DNA of 17,766 nt from NCBI GenBank assembly GCA_014361095.1, contig JACIWF010000013.1, forward strand, positions 1-17,766, read 5' to 3'. A program made the translations under genes and the position numbers. Origin of the DNA: Hadesarchaea archaeon. GTDB taxonomy: Archaea > Hadarchaeota > Hadarchaeia > Hadarchaeales > Hadarchaeaceae. The notes under the pieces are model-generated. The model saw only the letters and a program-made list of their open reading frames with translations. It had not been told where the DNA came from and ran no database searches. This document shows, piece after piece, positions 1 through 7,444 of the stretch (positions within the stretch are counted from its first letter, which is position 1; every line of letters begins with the position of its first letter).

Positions 1-39
1 CCGCCGCGCTGGAGCTTACCGAGCCGGAACTTGGTTTCC

Positions 40-864
40 TCAAGTAACGTCACGATCAAGCTCTTGGCATTGAGGACAATAGTAGCTGCTGCGATTTCTG
101 ACCCTGACCCGCTGAATCTCGGCCCGGCACCTGGGGCACTTTTTCCCTCCGCAATGGGCGACCTTAAAATCAAAGTGGGCCGTCCCGATTTCACCGCCGG
201 GTCTCCTGTAGGTGCTGACGCTGGCTCCGCCGCTGCCGATGGCCCGAACCAAAATCTTCCGGATTGCCCCGTGCAAAGCCCGGATCTGGGTCGAGTTTAG
301 CTTTCCCGCGGGGGTCAAAGGATGGATCCCGGTCGAGAAGAGCGCCTCATCCGCATACATGTTGCCGATGCCGGCGATGACGGTCTGGTCGAGAAGCACC
401 GCCTTTATCGGGGCCCGGCGTCCTGCCAGCAATCCGGCCAGCACTTCCGGGGTGAACTCCTCAGAAAGTGGCTCCACACCGAGTCTTCCGACTATGTCCG
501 CCTTATTTCTCACCAGATAAACGGCCCCGAAGCGCCGGACATCGGTGAAGACCAAGGTTGTGCCGCCGTCAAACCTGAAAATGATCCTGGTGAACTTTTC
601 CCGCTCCTTGGGGTCAAGCAAGAGCGCCCCCGTCATGCGAAGATGGATGATCATGGTTTCATCGCTGGATAGCTGGAAGAGAAGATACTTCCCGGAACGG
701 CTGATGTCCTCAATTCTCTGTCCCATCAACCGCCGGCGGAACTCTCGCGGTGAAATCCCTCGCAGCGGCTTTTCATCGAAGATCTCCACATCACTGAACC
801 TCCTGCCCAGAAGTTTGGCAGACAGTTCCCTTTTTATCGTTTCGACTTCGGGGAGCTCAGGCAT
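40..864 (-). CDS. mutM: Formamidopyrimidine-DNA glycosylase (Fpg/MutM)
   Basis: Base-excision repair enzyme that removes oxidised purines such as 8-oxoguanine and then nicks the abasic site by beta/delta elimination. The 274-residue length matches the family. The protein starts MPELPEVET, giving the catalytic N-terminal proline (Pro2 before Met removal) and Glu3. The conserved Lys59 lies in SGKYLLF. The helix-two-turn-helix is at about 158-175 (motif AGIGNMYADEALF). The C-terminal zinc finger uses Cys243, Cys246, Cys263 and Cys266, with the conserved Arg258 inside it. All catalytic elements are present, so it should be active. The ATG start fits the family exactly. Its nearest neighbour upstream is the subtilase-like gene on the same strand, 65 bp away. 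Fpg is typical of bacteria and uncommon in archaea, so a bacterial origin is likely (inference). Confidence 0.95.
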   Translation of the reverse strand: MPELPEVETIKRELSAKLLGRRFSDVEIFDEKPLRGISPREFRRRLMGQRIEDISRSGKYLLFQLSSDETMIIHLRMTGALLLDPKEREKFTRIIFRFDGGTTLVFTDVRRFGAVYLVRNKADIVGRLGVEPLSEEFTPEVLAGLLAGRRAPIKAVLLDQTVIAGIGNMYADEALFSTGIHPLTPAGKLNSTQIRALHGAIRKILVRAIGSGGASVSTYRRPGGEIGTAHFDFKVAHCGGKKCPRCRAEIQRVRVRNRSSYYCPQCQELDRDVT

Positions 865-929
865 CTCAACCTAACTAACAGCTCCCGCCGCCAAATTAAT
901 CGTTGCGCTGTACCGAAATCTCAACGACG

Positions 930-2879
930 TCACTGGCGCGTCATGGTGAAGGACCAGGAAACCCTTCCGCCGCTCGCCCCGCCTTCGATGGTGTCGCCGT
1001 TCAACGTCGCCGTGAAGGGCCAGCTTCTCGGCGGGGAGAGGGTGTTGGGCACGGAGAACTCGATGGTTCCCTGCAGGCTTCCTGAAGAAAAGGTGCCGGA
1101 AACCGTTCCCGTGCAGGCGGAGTACCACATCACCGCACCGGTGTCCACGTCAAGAACCTGAATTCCATCTAAGTACAGGCTGCCCTGAAAGATGCCGTTG
1201 CTCGCGGAGATCTCCCAACTCATCGTGCCTCCAGACTGGCGGACCCAACCGTCCGTTGGCTCGGTGTGGCTCGCGCTATAGGACCCTGACCAGCTCCCCT
1301 CAAGATCTACTACTGCAGTCATCACTGCGCTGACCATCGCCTGGACCTCGCTTGCCACCACCTTGCCGCTGGCGTTGCCGGCTCTCGCCATCCCGGCCGC
1401 CTGCACAACCTGGGCAAAGGAAGCCCCGGTGTTATTCATAATCCCGATGATCTCGCTTCTGGTGAGATGCTGGATGATGGCGTTGGCAGCTGGGGCAGCA
1501 AATGAAGTGCCATAAGCTGCCTGAGGGTTAGACATCATTACTATGCTGGGATCCCCGGGCTGTCCCTGGTTGGCCTGATTGTAGAGACCGGTCGGACAGG
1601 TGACGATGGCGATGGTGTCACGAAGCCGCTCATTCCATTTCTCATTCGACCTCAGGGCGGCCAGCACCGGTTCCAGAGGCATGTTGTTGTTTCCCCCCGA
1701 CATGGTGATGAAGAGGTCGTTGTAGAGATCATAGGGTAGCGACTGGATTCCGCGAAGCACGTTGCTCATGAAGGCAATGCGATTGTTGATGGCCTCCTGC
1801 TGCAGGTCCGGAGGCAGGTTGGACCAGTCTGACCAGTCACCCAGCTCGCCGCTGCCGTTCGTGTCACCGCTCCGAGCATCGTCCCGATAACCAGCACCCT
1901 GAGAGATGTTGATGAAAGTGGTCTTCCCGGGGTTAAAAATGGCGTTGCCCTGAGCGATGGCGTTCAACGCCAGAATCCACTTGTCACCGGGAGTCCTGCC
2001 ATCAAGACCGGTTATGTTAACGATGTCGGTGATCGTGCCTCCGTTGGCCGCCGCCGTTCCGACGACATCCCTCCCGTGCTGTCCGTTGTCGATCGCAACC
2101 GAGCCATGCACGTTAATCGGCACGGGCTTAGAAGTGGTGAGATACTCATCACTTATGTAGACTCCGTCCTGCTCTAACTCCAGCGCCAGGTTGGGTATGG
2201 CATCGATGACCTGCGGCTGGGCCAGCATTGATGAGATGAAGGCTGCCTCAGTGCCGATATCGACCTGAACCAGATAATACCCTGCCAGAGGAATTGATCC
2301 GATGATAACACCGCCGCTTGATCCGATGACATCCTTAGCATCACCGAGACTTGTCTCCGGATCAAAGAAAACCTGAACTTGCCAGGGATATGCCAGCACG
2401 CTCACGGTTCGGCCACCAGAATCAGTGTAGCTGACGTTTGTTACTTCGGGATAGACACCAACGTAATTCGTGGCCCCTTCCAGTACCCCCAGCACCACCG
2501 GCTGGGTCGTGGGATGGGTTGTGGTGGGACTGGACTGGGTCGTTGTTGGGGTTGTGGTCGGCTCAACGTTGTCGGTCGTCCCAATCGCATAAAATGAAAA
2601 CAAGGCGATGGCCAGCACCGCGGCTGCTAGAATTCTAAAGATCTTCGTGTGGCTCTTTCTTGGCTTCGGCTCCTCGGGTGCAGATCCTCTCGATTGGGTG
2701 TCCACATTTTTCACCGTCCTGCTAGCGGCGGCTCTGGTTTTCTCCGAAACTTCAGAATTTAACGGTCGAGAAGATCCCAATTCCTTCAAAGAAGATTTTT
2801 GAATAACCCGCGCGCCACAGTTTTGACAGAACTTAGCCCTGCCGTCAATCGCGGCGCCGCACTCATGACAATAAGACAC
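930..2879 (-). CDS. Zinc-ribbon, membrane-anchored subtilisin-like (S8) peptidase-like protein
   Basis: About 649 residues from a GTG start at 2879, chosen because GGAG (2890-2887) precedes it at good spacing and the zinc ribbon then begins at residue 4. The open frame extends to 2975 but without supporting signals. Layout: cytoplasmic zinc ribbon (Cys4, Cys7, Cys18, Cys21); charged linker; one membrane helix at about 79-100; Thr/Pro-rich linker at about 107-126; a segment like an I9 propeptide ending in VIDAIPN; a subtilisin-like domain; and a C-terminal beta-rich domain from about 540. Catalytic-type motifs are QHGRDVVGTAAA (His268), MSGGNNN (oxyanion Asn region) and GTSFAAPAA (Ser459). The Asp motif is not canonical: no D-[ST]-G is visible, and Asp238 (QDG, 30 residues before His268) is the best-spaced candidate. 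It is probably exported with the peptidase domain outside. The substrate is unknown, and loss of activity is possible. Confidence 0.72.
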   Translation of the reverse strand: MSYCHECGAAIDGRAKFCQNCGARVIQKSSLKELGSSRPLNSEVSEKTRAAASRTVKNVDTQSRGSAPEEPKPRKSHTKIFRILAAAVLAIALFSFYAIGTTDNVEPTTTPTTTQSSPTTTHPTTQPVVLGVLEGATNYVGVYPEVTNVSYTDSGGRTVSVLAYPWQVQVFFDPETSLGDAKDVIGSSGGVIIGSIPLAGYYLVQVDIGTEAAFISSMLAQPQVIDAIPNLALELEQDGVYISDEYLTTSKPVPINVHGSVAIDNGQHGRDVVGTAAANGGTITDIVNITGLDGRTPGDKWILALNAIAQGNAIFNPGKTTFINISQGAGYRDDARSGDTNGSGELGDWSDWSNLPPDLQQEAINNRIAFMSNVLRGIQSLPYDLYNDLFITMSGGNNNMPLEPVLAALRSNEKWNERLRDTIAIVTCPTGLYNQANQGQPGDPSIVMMSNPQAAYGTSFAAPAANAIIQHLTRSEIIGIMNNTGASFAQVVQAAGMARAGNASGKVVASEVQAMVSAVMTAVVDLEGSWSGSYSASHTEPTDGWVRQSGGTMSWEISASNGIFQGSLYLDGIQVLDVDTGAVMWYSACTGTVSGTFSSGSLQGTIEFSVPNTLSPPRSWPFTATLNGDTIEGGASGGRVSWSFTMTRQ

Positions 2880-2910
2880 TTTCCAGCTCCAAGTGGTATC
2901 ACAGGGGCAC

Positions 2911-2920
2911 CATATAAAGG
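2911..2920 (-). promoter_or_regulatory. TATA-like box in the divergent intergenic region
   Basis: The minus strand reads CCTTTATATG, about 25 nt upstream of the GGAG/GTG initiation site at 2890-2879 of the subtilase-like gene. The same box reads CATATAAAGG on the plus strand, so it could also serve the helicase gene. AT-rich boxes nearer the helicase start occur at about 2952-2960 and 3022-3030. The spacing implies a very short leader for the minus-strand gene. Confidence 0.4.
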
Positions 2921-3068
2921 TGTTTAAGCCAACTAGGTGAATCCCGATGACCCAATTTATAGAGCCCACACGCAAAAAAATGGCGGGGGTCCCTTCTTAG
3001 ATTTTTGGCGATGGCTGCGGGAGATAAATAGACGCGGCGCCCGTAAGTTATCTCCGGGGCGAAAATCG

Positions 3069-4748
3069 ATGCCGGCGGGAAAGCTCAAGTTTGGCCTCTA
3101 TGGAAGGGAGGGCCAGCTGGAGCCCCGCCGCTACTCCTCGGGCAAGACGCAGTCCGACCTGATCAAGGAGATCCTCCAAGCCTTCGAGGACAACGACATC
3201 GTCTTCCTCCGGGCCACCGTGGGCAGCGGTAAGTCGGCCGTGGGTCTCAGGACGATAATGGAATTCGGCCGCGGCATCGTCTCGGTTCCAACCAAGGTCC
3301 TCTCTGACCAATACGCTGCCGCCTACGAGGGGGAGAAGTATTTTCTCAAAGACGATGGCACCAAGCTGAAGATAGGGATCCTCAAGGGACGCAGGAACTT
3401 TCGCTGCAAGTTCCAGATGGATAAGGGTCGCACCGTCTCCTGTGACAGCAGCTCCCTGCCCTGCAAGCGGCCCGTCGACTGGAGGAGCGGGGAACGCCGG
3501 ATCGATGTCCTCCGCGAGTGTCCTCACTGGGGGTTCATCTTCCGTCCCGAGCTGGCCAAATCGCTGAAAGACGTGAGAAAGGTCCCCTACGAGGGGATTA
3601 AGGGCAGCTGGACCTGGTGCATGAAGGGAGACTGCCCTTACTGGGCGCAGTTCCGGGCCTATGTCGAGGCGGATGCCATCGTCATGAATTCAGCCAAGTG
3701 GGCGGCCGAGGTCAACGCCGGCAGGCTACCTGAAGTTCCCCTCACCGTCGTTGACGAGGCGGACTACTGGCTCGATTCCCTAGCGGTGAAAGTTTCGATC
3801 ACCGAGCGCACCATCAGCTGGCTGCAGGAGATCGTCAAACGAGGGCTTGAGTTTGCCGAGGAAAACGACACCGGACTCAAGGAGATGATGGAGGATCTGA
3901 GCCAGGAGTGGTCCCGGTGCCTGGGGGGCGGTGGCAATCCGCTCAAGCTTGTGCAGGCGCTGGTGGACCTGCTCAACGAGACGGACGAGACCTCCGGAGA
4001 TCTCCTCTGGAAGCTAGAATCGGTGCTGGAACACAGGAGCCACGCCGAGTGGGAGATCGGGGAAAAGGGAATCACCTACTTCGTCCCCGATCCCAAGATA
4101 GTGCTCGAGAGCATCCGCAACAAGGTCGGCGGCAAGTGGCTGCTGATGTCCGCAACCGTCCAGGATCAGAGGGTTCTGAGGGAGGTCTTCGGCATCGATC
4201 CCGTCTTCATCGAGGGCGAGACCAGATTTCCAGGAAGGCTGGTGAGGAGAAGGCTCGGCTCTGAGGAAATCATCAATTACCGGAAGTGGGCCGACGAGAG
4301 GTTCAGGAGGAAGTACTGGGGGATGCTGGAGAGGATAATGAGAAAGGCCAAGCGCCCGAGCTTCGTGCCCGTCCACGCCCACACCTACCTGCCGCCGGGC
4401 CTCAGGGAGAAGGTGAGCCAGGGCGGCGATTGCTACACCTTTGACGACATCATGTTCACTACTAAGATGGATCGTGGGGCTGATCTGAAGGGGATCAGGA
4501 GCATCATCCTGCTCAAGTTTCCCTTCCCTGACCGCTCCGACCCGCTGCTCAGGGGCATGGAACGAAGGCTCGGTCCTGAGGCCTTTCGCAGCTACTACCG
4601 CGACATCTCGGCTAGGGAGTTTGTCCAGCAGATCGGGAGGGTCCTGCGCTCGGATGATGACGAGGCCGAGTTCTGGAGCCCTGATGGAATGTGCCACTCT
4701 CAGCTCCGACAGCTCTGGAAGGGAGAAATTGTGGAGGGGGATTCTTGA
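3069..4748 (+). CDS. XPD/Rad3-related (DinG-like) superfamily 2 helicase with probable Fe-S cluster
   Basis: ATP-dependent 5'-3' DNA helicase-like protein of about 559 residues. Walker A is ATVGSGKS (Lys55), the DEAD box is VVDEAD (Asp229-Asp232), motif III is LLMSATV and motif VI is QQIGRVLRS (Arg524, Arg527). Between Walker A and the DEAD box lie six cysteines: KGRRNFRC, VSC, LPC, REC, TWC and GDCPYW. The GRRNFRC start and CPYW end resemble the 4Fe-4S domain of XPD and DinG. The ATG at 3069 is preferred because it lies just before the conserved Q-motif-like region. The frame is open from a GTG at 2937, which would add 44 residues of unlikely composition (uncertain). Its stop overlaps the start of the downstream methyltransferase, so the two are translationally coupled. 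The cellular role is unknown: repair or DNA modification/defence are both possible. Confidence 0.85.
   Translation: MPAGKLKFGLYGREGQLEPRRYSSGKTQSDLIKEILQAFEDNDIVFLRATVGSGKSAVGLRTIMEFGRGIVSVPTKVLSDQYAAAYEGEKYFLKDDGTKLKIGILKGRRNFRCKFQMDKGRTVSCDSSSLPCKRPVDWRSGERRIDVLRECPHWGFIFRPELAKSLKDVRKVPYEGIKGSWTWCMKGDCPYWAQFRAYVEADAIVMNSAKWAAEVNAGRLPEVPLTVVDEADYWLDSLAVKVSITERTISWLQEIVKRGLEFAEENDTGLKEMMEDLSQEWSRCLGGGGNPLKLVQALVDLLNETDETSGDLLWKLESVLEHRSHAEWEIGEKGITYFVPDPKIVLESIRNKVGGKWLLMSATVQDQRVLREVFGIDPVFIEGETRFPGRLVRRRLGSEEIINYRKWADERFRRKYWGMLERIMRKAKRPSFVPVHAHTYLPPGLREKVSQGGDCYTFDDIMFTTKMDRGADLKGIRSIILLKFPFPDRSDPLLRGMERRLGPEAFRSYYRDISAREFVQQIGRVLRSDDDEAEFWSPDGMCHSQLRQLWKGEIVEGDS
4733..4737 (+). promoter_or_regulatory. 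Ribosome binding site GGAGG that fixes the methyltransferase TTG start
   Basis: GGAGG lies 7 nt upstream of the TTG at 4745 and inside the helicase 3' end. It is the reason for choosing this non-ATG start over the ATG at 4691, which lies well inside the helicase gene. Confidence 0.7.
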
Positions 4749-5857
4749 AAGTTACCGAGAAGCTCTGGCTGGGAAAGCTCACCACGCCGCTGCCCGATCG
4801 CCATCTTCCCATCTACAGTTGGTTCGAGATGAAGGAGGCCTTTTCCCGGGGGCTGGTGCTGCTGCTCGCGGACACCTGGGGATTGGGCGAGAGTGATCTG
4901 GTCCTCGACCCATTTTGCGGCACCGGCACCACACCGCTGGCCTGCCGGGAGCTGGGGCTGGACTGCATCGGCTATGACGTCCACCCCGTCCTCCTGCTCG
5001 CGGCGCGGGTCAAGCTGCGAGATTACGACGCGGCTAAACTGAAAGAACAGGTGGAGAAATTTTTGAAAGATAAATTCGAAAGACAGGAGGTTGATGCCCC
5101 GGGCTTTGTCACCCGGGTTTTTCCCAGAGCGGTCTTGGAGGAAGTAGTTTCGGTCCGGCAGAGGATATTTGAGATGGATGACGAAGCCATCCGGGAGTTC
5201 CTGCTGCTGGGGCTGGCGATCGCGGCAATGAGGTGCAGCTGGGCACACAAGGATGGTGCCGCGATAAAGGTGGTGAGAAGGCCGATACCGCCGCTTCTCC
5301 GGGAGCTGGGCAGGCAGCTGCGAAGGATGTGCGGAGACATCGAGAGATTCAGGGCAAAGGGCTCAAGGGTCAGGGTCGAGTTCTGCGATGCCAGGAGGAT
5401 GAACCTACCCGATGCCAGCGTGGATGCCGTGATCACCTCCCCGCCCTACCTTGGGAAGAACGAGTACTTCTCCGCCTACCGCCTGGAGCAGTGGATCATG
5501 GGGATCGAGGGACCGAGGCCGAGTGATCTCATCGGGAGCGGCGAGAGCGATTTCTCCGAGGTGGCCGACCTAGTCGGGGAAAAGCCGCGGGAAAGCTTGA
5601 GTTACTTCAGAGACCTGTTTGAGGTGATAAAGGAAATTAAACGGGTCTGCCGGGCGGGGGCCAACATCTGCCTGGTGGTTTCTGATGGCTGTCTCCCCGG
5701 CGGCCCCGTCGACGTCTGTCAGACCCTGGGCGAGCTGGCGGAGAGGGCCGGCCTCAGGGCCAAGAGCCTCGTCATCGTGAACAAAAGGTACTGTACCACG
5801 CCATCGAGGAAAAAGCTCGGCATCACCAAGGAAGGGCTGCTCATCTGGAACAGGTGA
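4745..5857 (+). CDS. SAM-dependent methyltransferase, SPPY type (probable DNA N4-cytosine/N6-adenine methylase)
   Basis: About 370 residues from a TTG start whose last two bases are part of the helicase TGA stop (TTGA). The SAM-binding motif I is VLDPFCGTGTT (55-63), followed by an acidic ribose-binding position in IGYDVHP. The catalytic motif IV is ITSPPY (Ser232-Tyr235). About 170 residues separate them, so the order is motif I, possible target-recognition region, motif IV, as in alpha-class amino-methylases. The N-terminal IYSWFEMKEAFS resembles the region preceding motif I in (cytosine-N4) DNA methylases. TSPPY is more usual for N4-cytosine than N6-adenine enzymes, but an RNA substrate cannot be excluded. 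No restriction endonuclease gene is visible nearby, so it may be an orphan methylase working with the coupled helicase (inference). Confidence 0.8.
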   Translation: MKVTEKLWLGKLTTPLPDRHLPIYSWFEMKEAFSRGLVLLLADTWGLGESDLVLDPFCGTGTTPLACRELGLDCIGYDVHPVLLLAARVKLRDYDAAKLKEQVEKFLKDKFERQEVDAPGFVTRVFPRAVLEEVVSVRQRIFEMDDEAIREFLLLGLAIAAMRCSWAHKDGAAIKVVRRPIPPLLRELGRQLRRMCGDIERFRAKGSRVRVEFCDARRMNLPDASVDAVITSPPYLGKNEYFSAYRLEQWIMGIEGPRPSDLIGSGESDFSEVADLVGEKPRESLSYFRDLFEVIKEIKRVCRAGANICLVVSDGCLPGGPVDVCQTLGELAERAGLRAKSLVIVNKRYCTTPSRKKLGITKEGLLIWNR

Positions 5858-5906
5858 TCGTCAAAGTGGTTTCACGGTCACAGGTCGATCGCGGCAGAAT
5901 AGTGCA

Positions 5907-6485
5907 TCAATTGGCGCCTTGGCTCTCCAGAATTCTGACGCACTGAGGCGGGATCTCCGGGGCCAGGTAGACCCTGTCCGAGGCCTTCAAAATCTTGATG
6001 CCCATCTCCCTGGCCCGCCTCACATCCACGGCCAGCACCACGGGATTCTCGGTGCGGACCTTTCCTGCCTCCAGGGCCCTTTCCACGGTGGGGGAGAGGT
6101 GAACCATCCTTCTGGCCAGCGGCTTCAACCCCTCGGTGGTGGCCTGCTTCACCGCCTCCGGGGCCACTGCATAGTAAAGGACATCGACGTCGGCCTCGGG
6201 ATAATCAAGCTTCACCTCAATCGAATGGCCGTAGCGGGCCCGGATCAGCTGCCGGTCAAGCTCATATCTGCCCTTGGTGTCAAAGATGGCCACCTCCCTA
6301 ATGTGCTGCGGCTTGACCCAGTTTATCTTCCTGCGGATGACCTCGGCGAGCTTCTGGACGCTCACAAAACCTTCCGGAGTTCTCTCGATGGTGGCATCGT
6401 GACGCAGGTGAAATGCCATGAGCCGGCTCAGCCTCTCACGCTGCTTCTCGTCCAGAAAAGTAAACTCCTGATCCAAGAGAACCAC
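5907..6485 (-). CDS. kptA: Probable RNA 2'-phosphotransferase (Tpt1/KptA family)
   Basis: KptA removes an internal RNA 2'-phosphate by transferring it to NAD+, giving ADP-ribose 1'',2''-cyclic phosphate. The protein has 192 residues, the usual size. The catalytic residues are recognisable: Arg28-His29 in AFHLRH, Arg82 in RARYGHS, and Arg126 in ARRMVHLS. The C-terminal PVVLAVDV and VYLAPEIPP segments fit the ADP-ribosyltransferase half. One oddity: the NAD-binding H-G-T motif, normally LYHGT, reads LYYAV (103-107), so the usual His is Tyr105. The start is GTG at 6485; the internal ATG (Met23) would cut into the first motif. A TATA box lies about 45 bp upstream. It is convergent with the methyltransferase and shares a divergent promoter region with the membrane-protein gene. 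Confidence 0.85.
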   Translation of the reverse strand: MVLLDQEFTFLDEKQRERLSRLMAFHLRHDATIERTPEGFVSVQKLAEVIRRKINWVKPQHIREVAIFDTKGRYELDRQLIRARYGHSIEVKLDYPEADVDVLYYAVAPEAVKQATTEGLKPLARRMVHLSPTVERALEAGKVRTENPVVLAVDVRRAREMGIKILKASDRVYLAPEIPPQCVRILESQGAN

Positions 6486-6525
6486 CCCGGGCGGTGCTCG
6501 GTGTATCTATCTTACCGCTTTCATC

Positions 6526-6536
6526 AGTTTTATAGT
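6526..6536 (-). promoter_or_regulatory. TATA box for kptA (possibly bidirectional)
   Basis: The minus strand reads CTATAAAACTG, a near-consensus archaeal TATA box. It sits about 45 bp upstream of the GTG start, which predicts transcription starting near 6506 and a leader of about 20 nt. The plus strand reads TTTTATAG, so it might also serve the divergent membrane-protein gene starting at 6594. Confidence 0.5.
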
Positions 6537-6593
6537 TCTCGCTCTGAAAGAAAAAAGTGTTAAGGGCAAAAAAATCAAACGAACGTGGGTATC

Positions 6594-7430
6594 ATGAGGA
6601 AATTTCCGACAAGATTTATTGCCAGCGTCGTCGTCTCTCTTGTTGTCTTCGCGCTGATCATCGCCGCCTTCGATCTGGTAGTGAAGTGGCCTGTCTCGCT
6701 GCTTTCCCTCGTAATAATGGTCGGTGTGGCCTGGTTCTTCGCGGCGGGCTTGGCGGGAAAAATCTCCGGAAACAAGTGGAGCGTGGCGGTTCCGTCGCTG
6801 CTGGCTATGGGATTGATCGTGACGACTCTTATGGCTGGAGTTCCTTGGGATCTAACCGAAGAAACTGTAACCTTCAAGATGGAGGCCAGCTTCACCTACT
6901 TGGGGAGCGAAGACAATCTTCCCATTGAAAACGTTTTGATAGGATTTCCGTGCCCTAATTTAGAAAATAATGCCTTATCTACAACTGGTTCTTGGAGGCT
7001 TTATTACCTAGAAGATGACAACACTCTCACGCTTCAAGCAGATGAATCAAAAGTTTATAGATTTAGAGAGTTGAGAAAATCCAATATTAAAATTATGGCA
7101 CATGGGATTGACGTGACTCATATCGGACCAATGTATTTTTTTGAAATCGATCGTCTATATCCTCGTGAAGTTTTTTGGATAACAACTTTTGTAGATGTTC
7201 CTCTAGAGGACGCTGAAAAGGTAACACTCAGTTATACCGACAACCATGAAACCGCAGGAGGATATAGAGGCACGTTTCCTGCAGGAGAATTCGGCAAAGC
7301 AACGATTAGCCTTTCTTTCTGGGCACAATTATCTAAAAAAATCTGGGGAGACAACTATATACTAATTGAAAAATTCAGTCGTTCATTAGACAATGTGTGG
7401 GACTCATTTGTTAGATTATTTCCATATTAA
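6594..7430 (+). CDS. Membrane protein of unknown function, three N-terminal helices plus beta-rich outer domain
   Basis: About 278 residues from ATG 6594; a GTG three codons earlier (6585) is possible. I do not recognise a family. Hydrophobic helices lie at about 8-29, 34-53 and 62-80. From about residue 81 to the end is a soluble domain with alternating polar/apolar strands, probably extracytoplasmic, and no catalytic motif that I can see. Base composition changes inside the gene: the helix-coding part is GC-rich like its neighbours, while from about 6900 the codons are AT-rich (many TTA, AAT, AAA and ATA). This suggests a fusion or recombination with foreign DNA (inference). It ends 14 bp from the convergent secreted-protein gene. 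Confidence 0.75.
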   Translation: MRKFPTRFIASVVVSLVVFALIIAAFDLVVKWPVSLLSLVIMVGVAWFFAAGLAGKISGNKWSVAVPSLLAMGLIVTTLMAGVPWDLTEETVTFKMEASFTYLGSEDNLPIENVLIGFPCPNLENNALSTTGSWRLYYLEDDNTLTLQADESKVYRFRELRKSNIKIMAHGIDVTHIGPMYFFEIDRLYPREVFWITTFVDVPLEDAEKVTLSYTDNHETAGGYRGTFPAGEFGKATISLSFWAQLSKKIWGDNYILIEKFSRSLDNVWDSFVRLFPY

Positions 7431-7444
7431 GCTATGTTCAACTT

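Noticed and set aside
1..39. Possible start of another minus-strand gene after mutM (TTG-like start, reading LEETKFRLGKLQRG)
   Set aside because: Only about 13 codons lie inside the window, too little to support a gene or family.
3048..3527. Long minus-strand open frame opposite the helicase (also 4014-4697)
   Set aside because: Shadow frames caused by the GC-rich codon pattern of the helicase gene; composition is unlike a protein and no known motif is seen.
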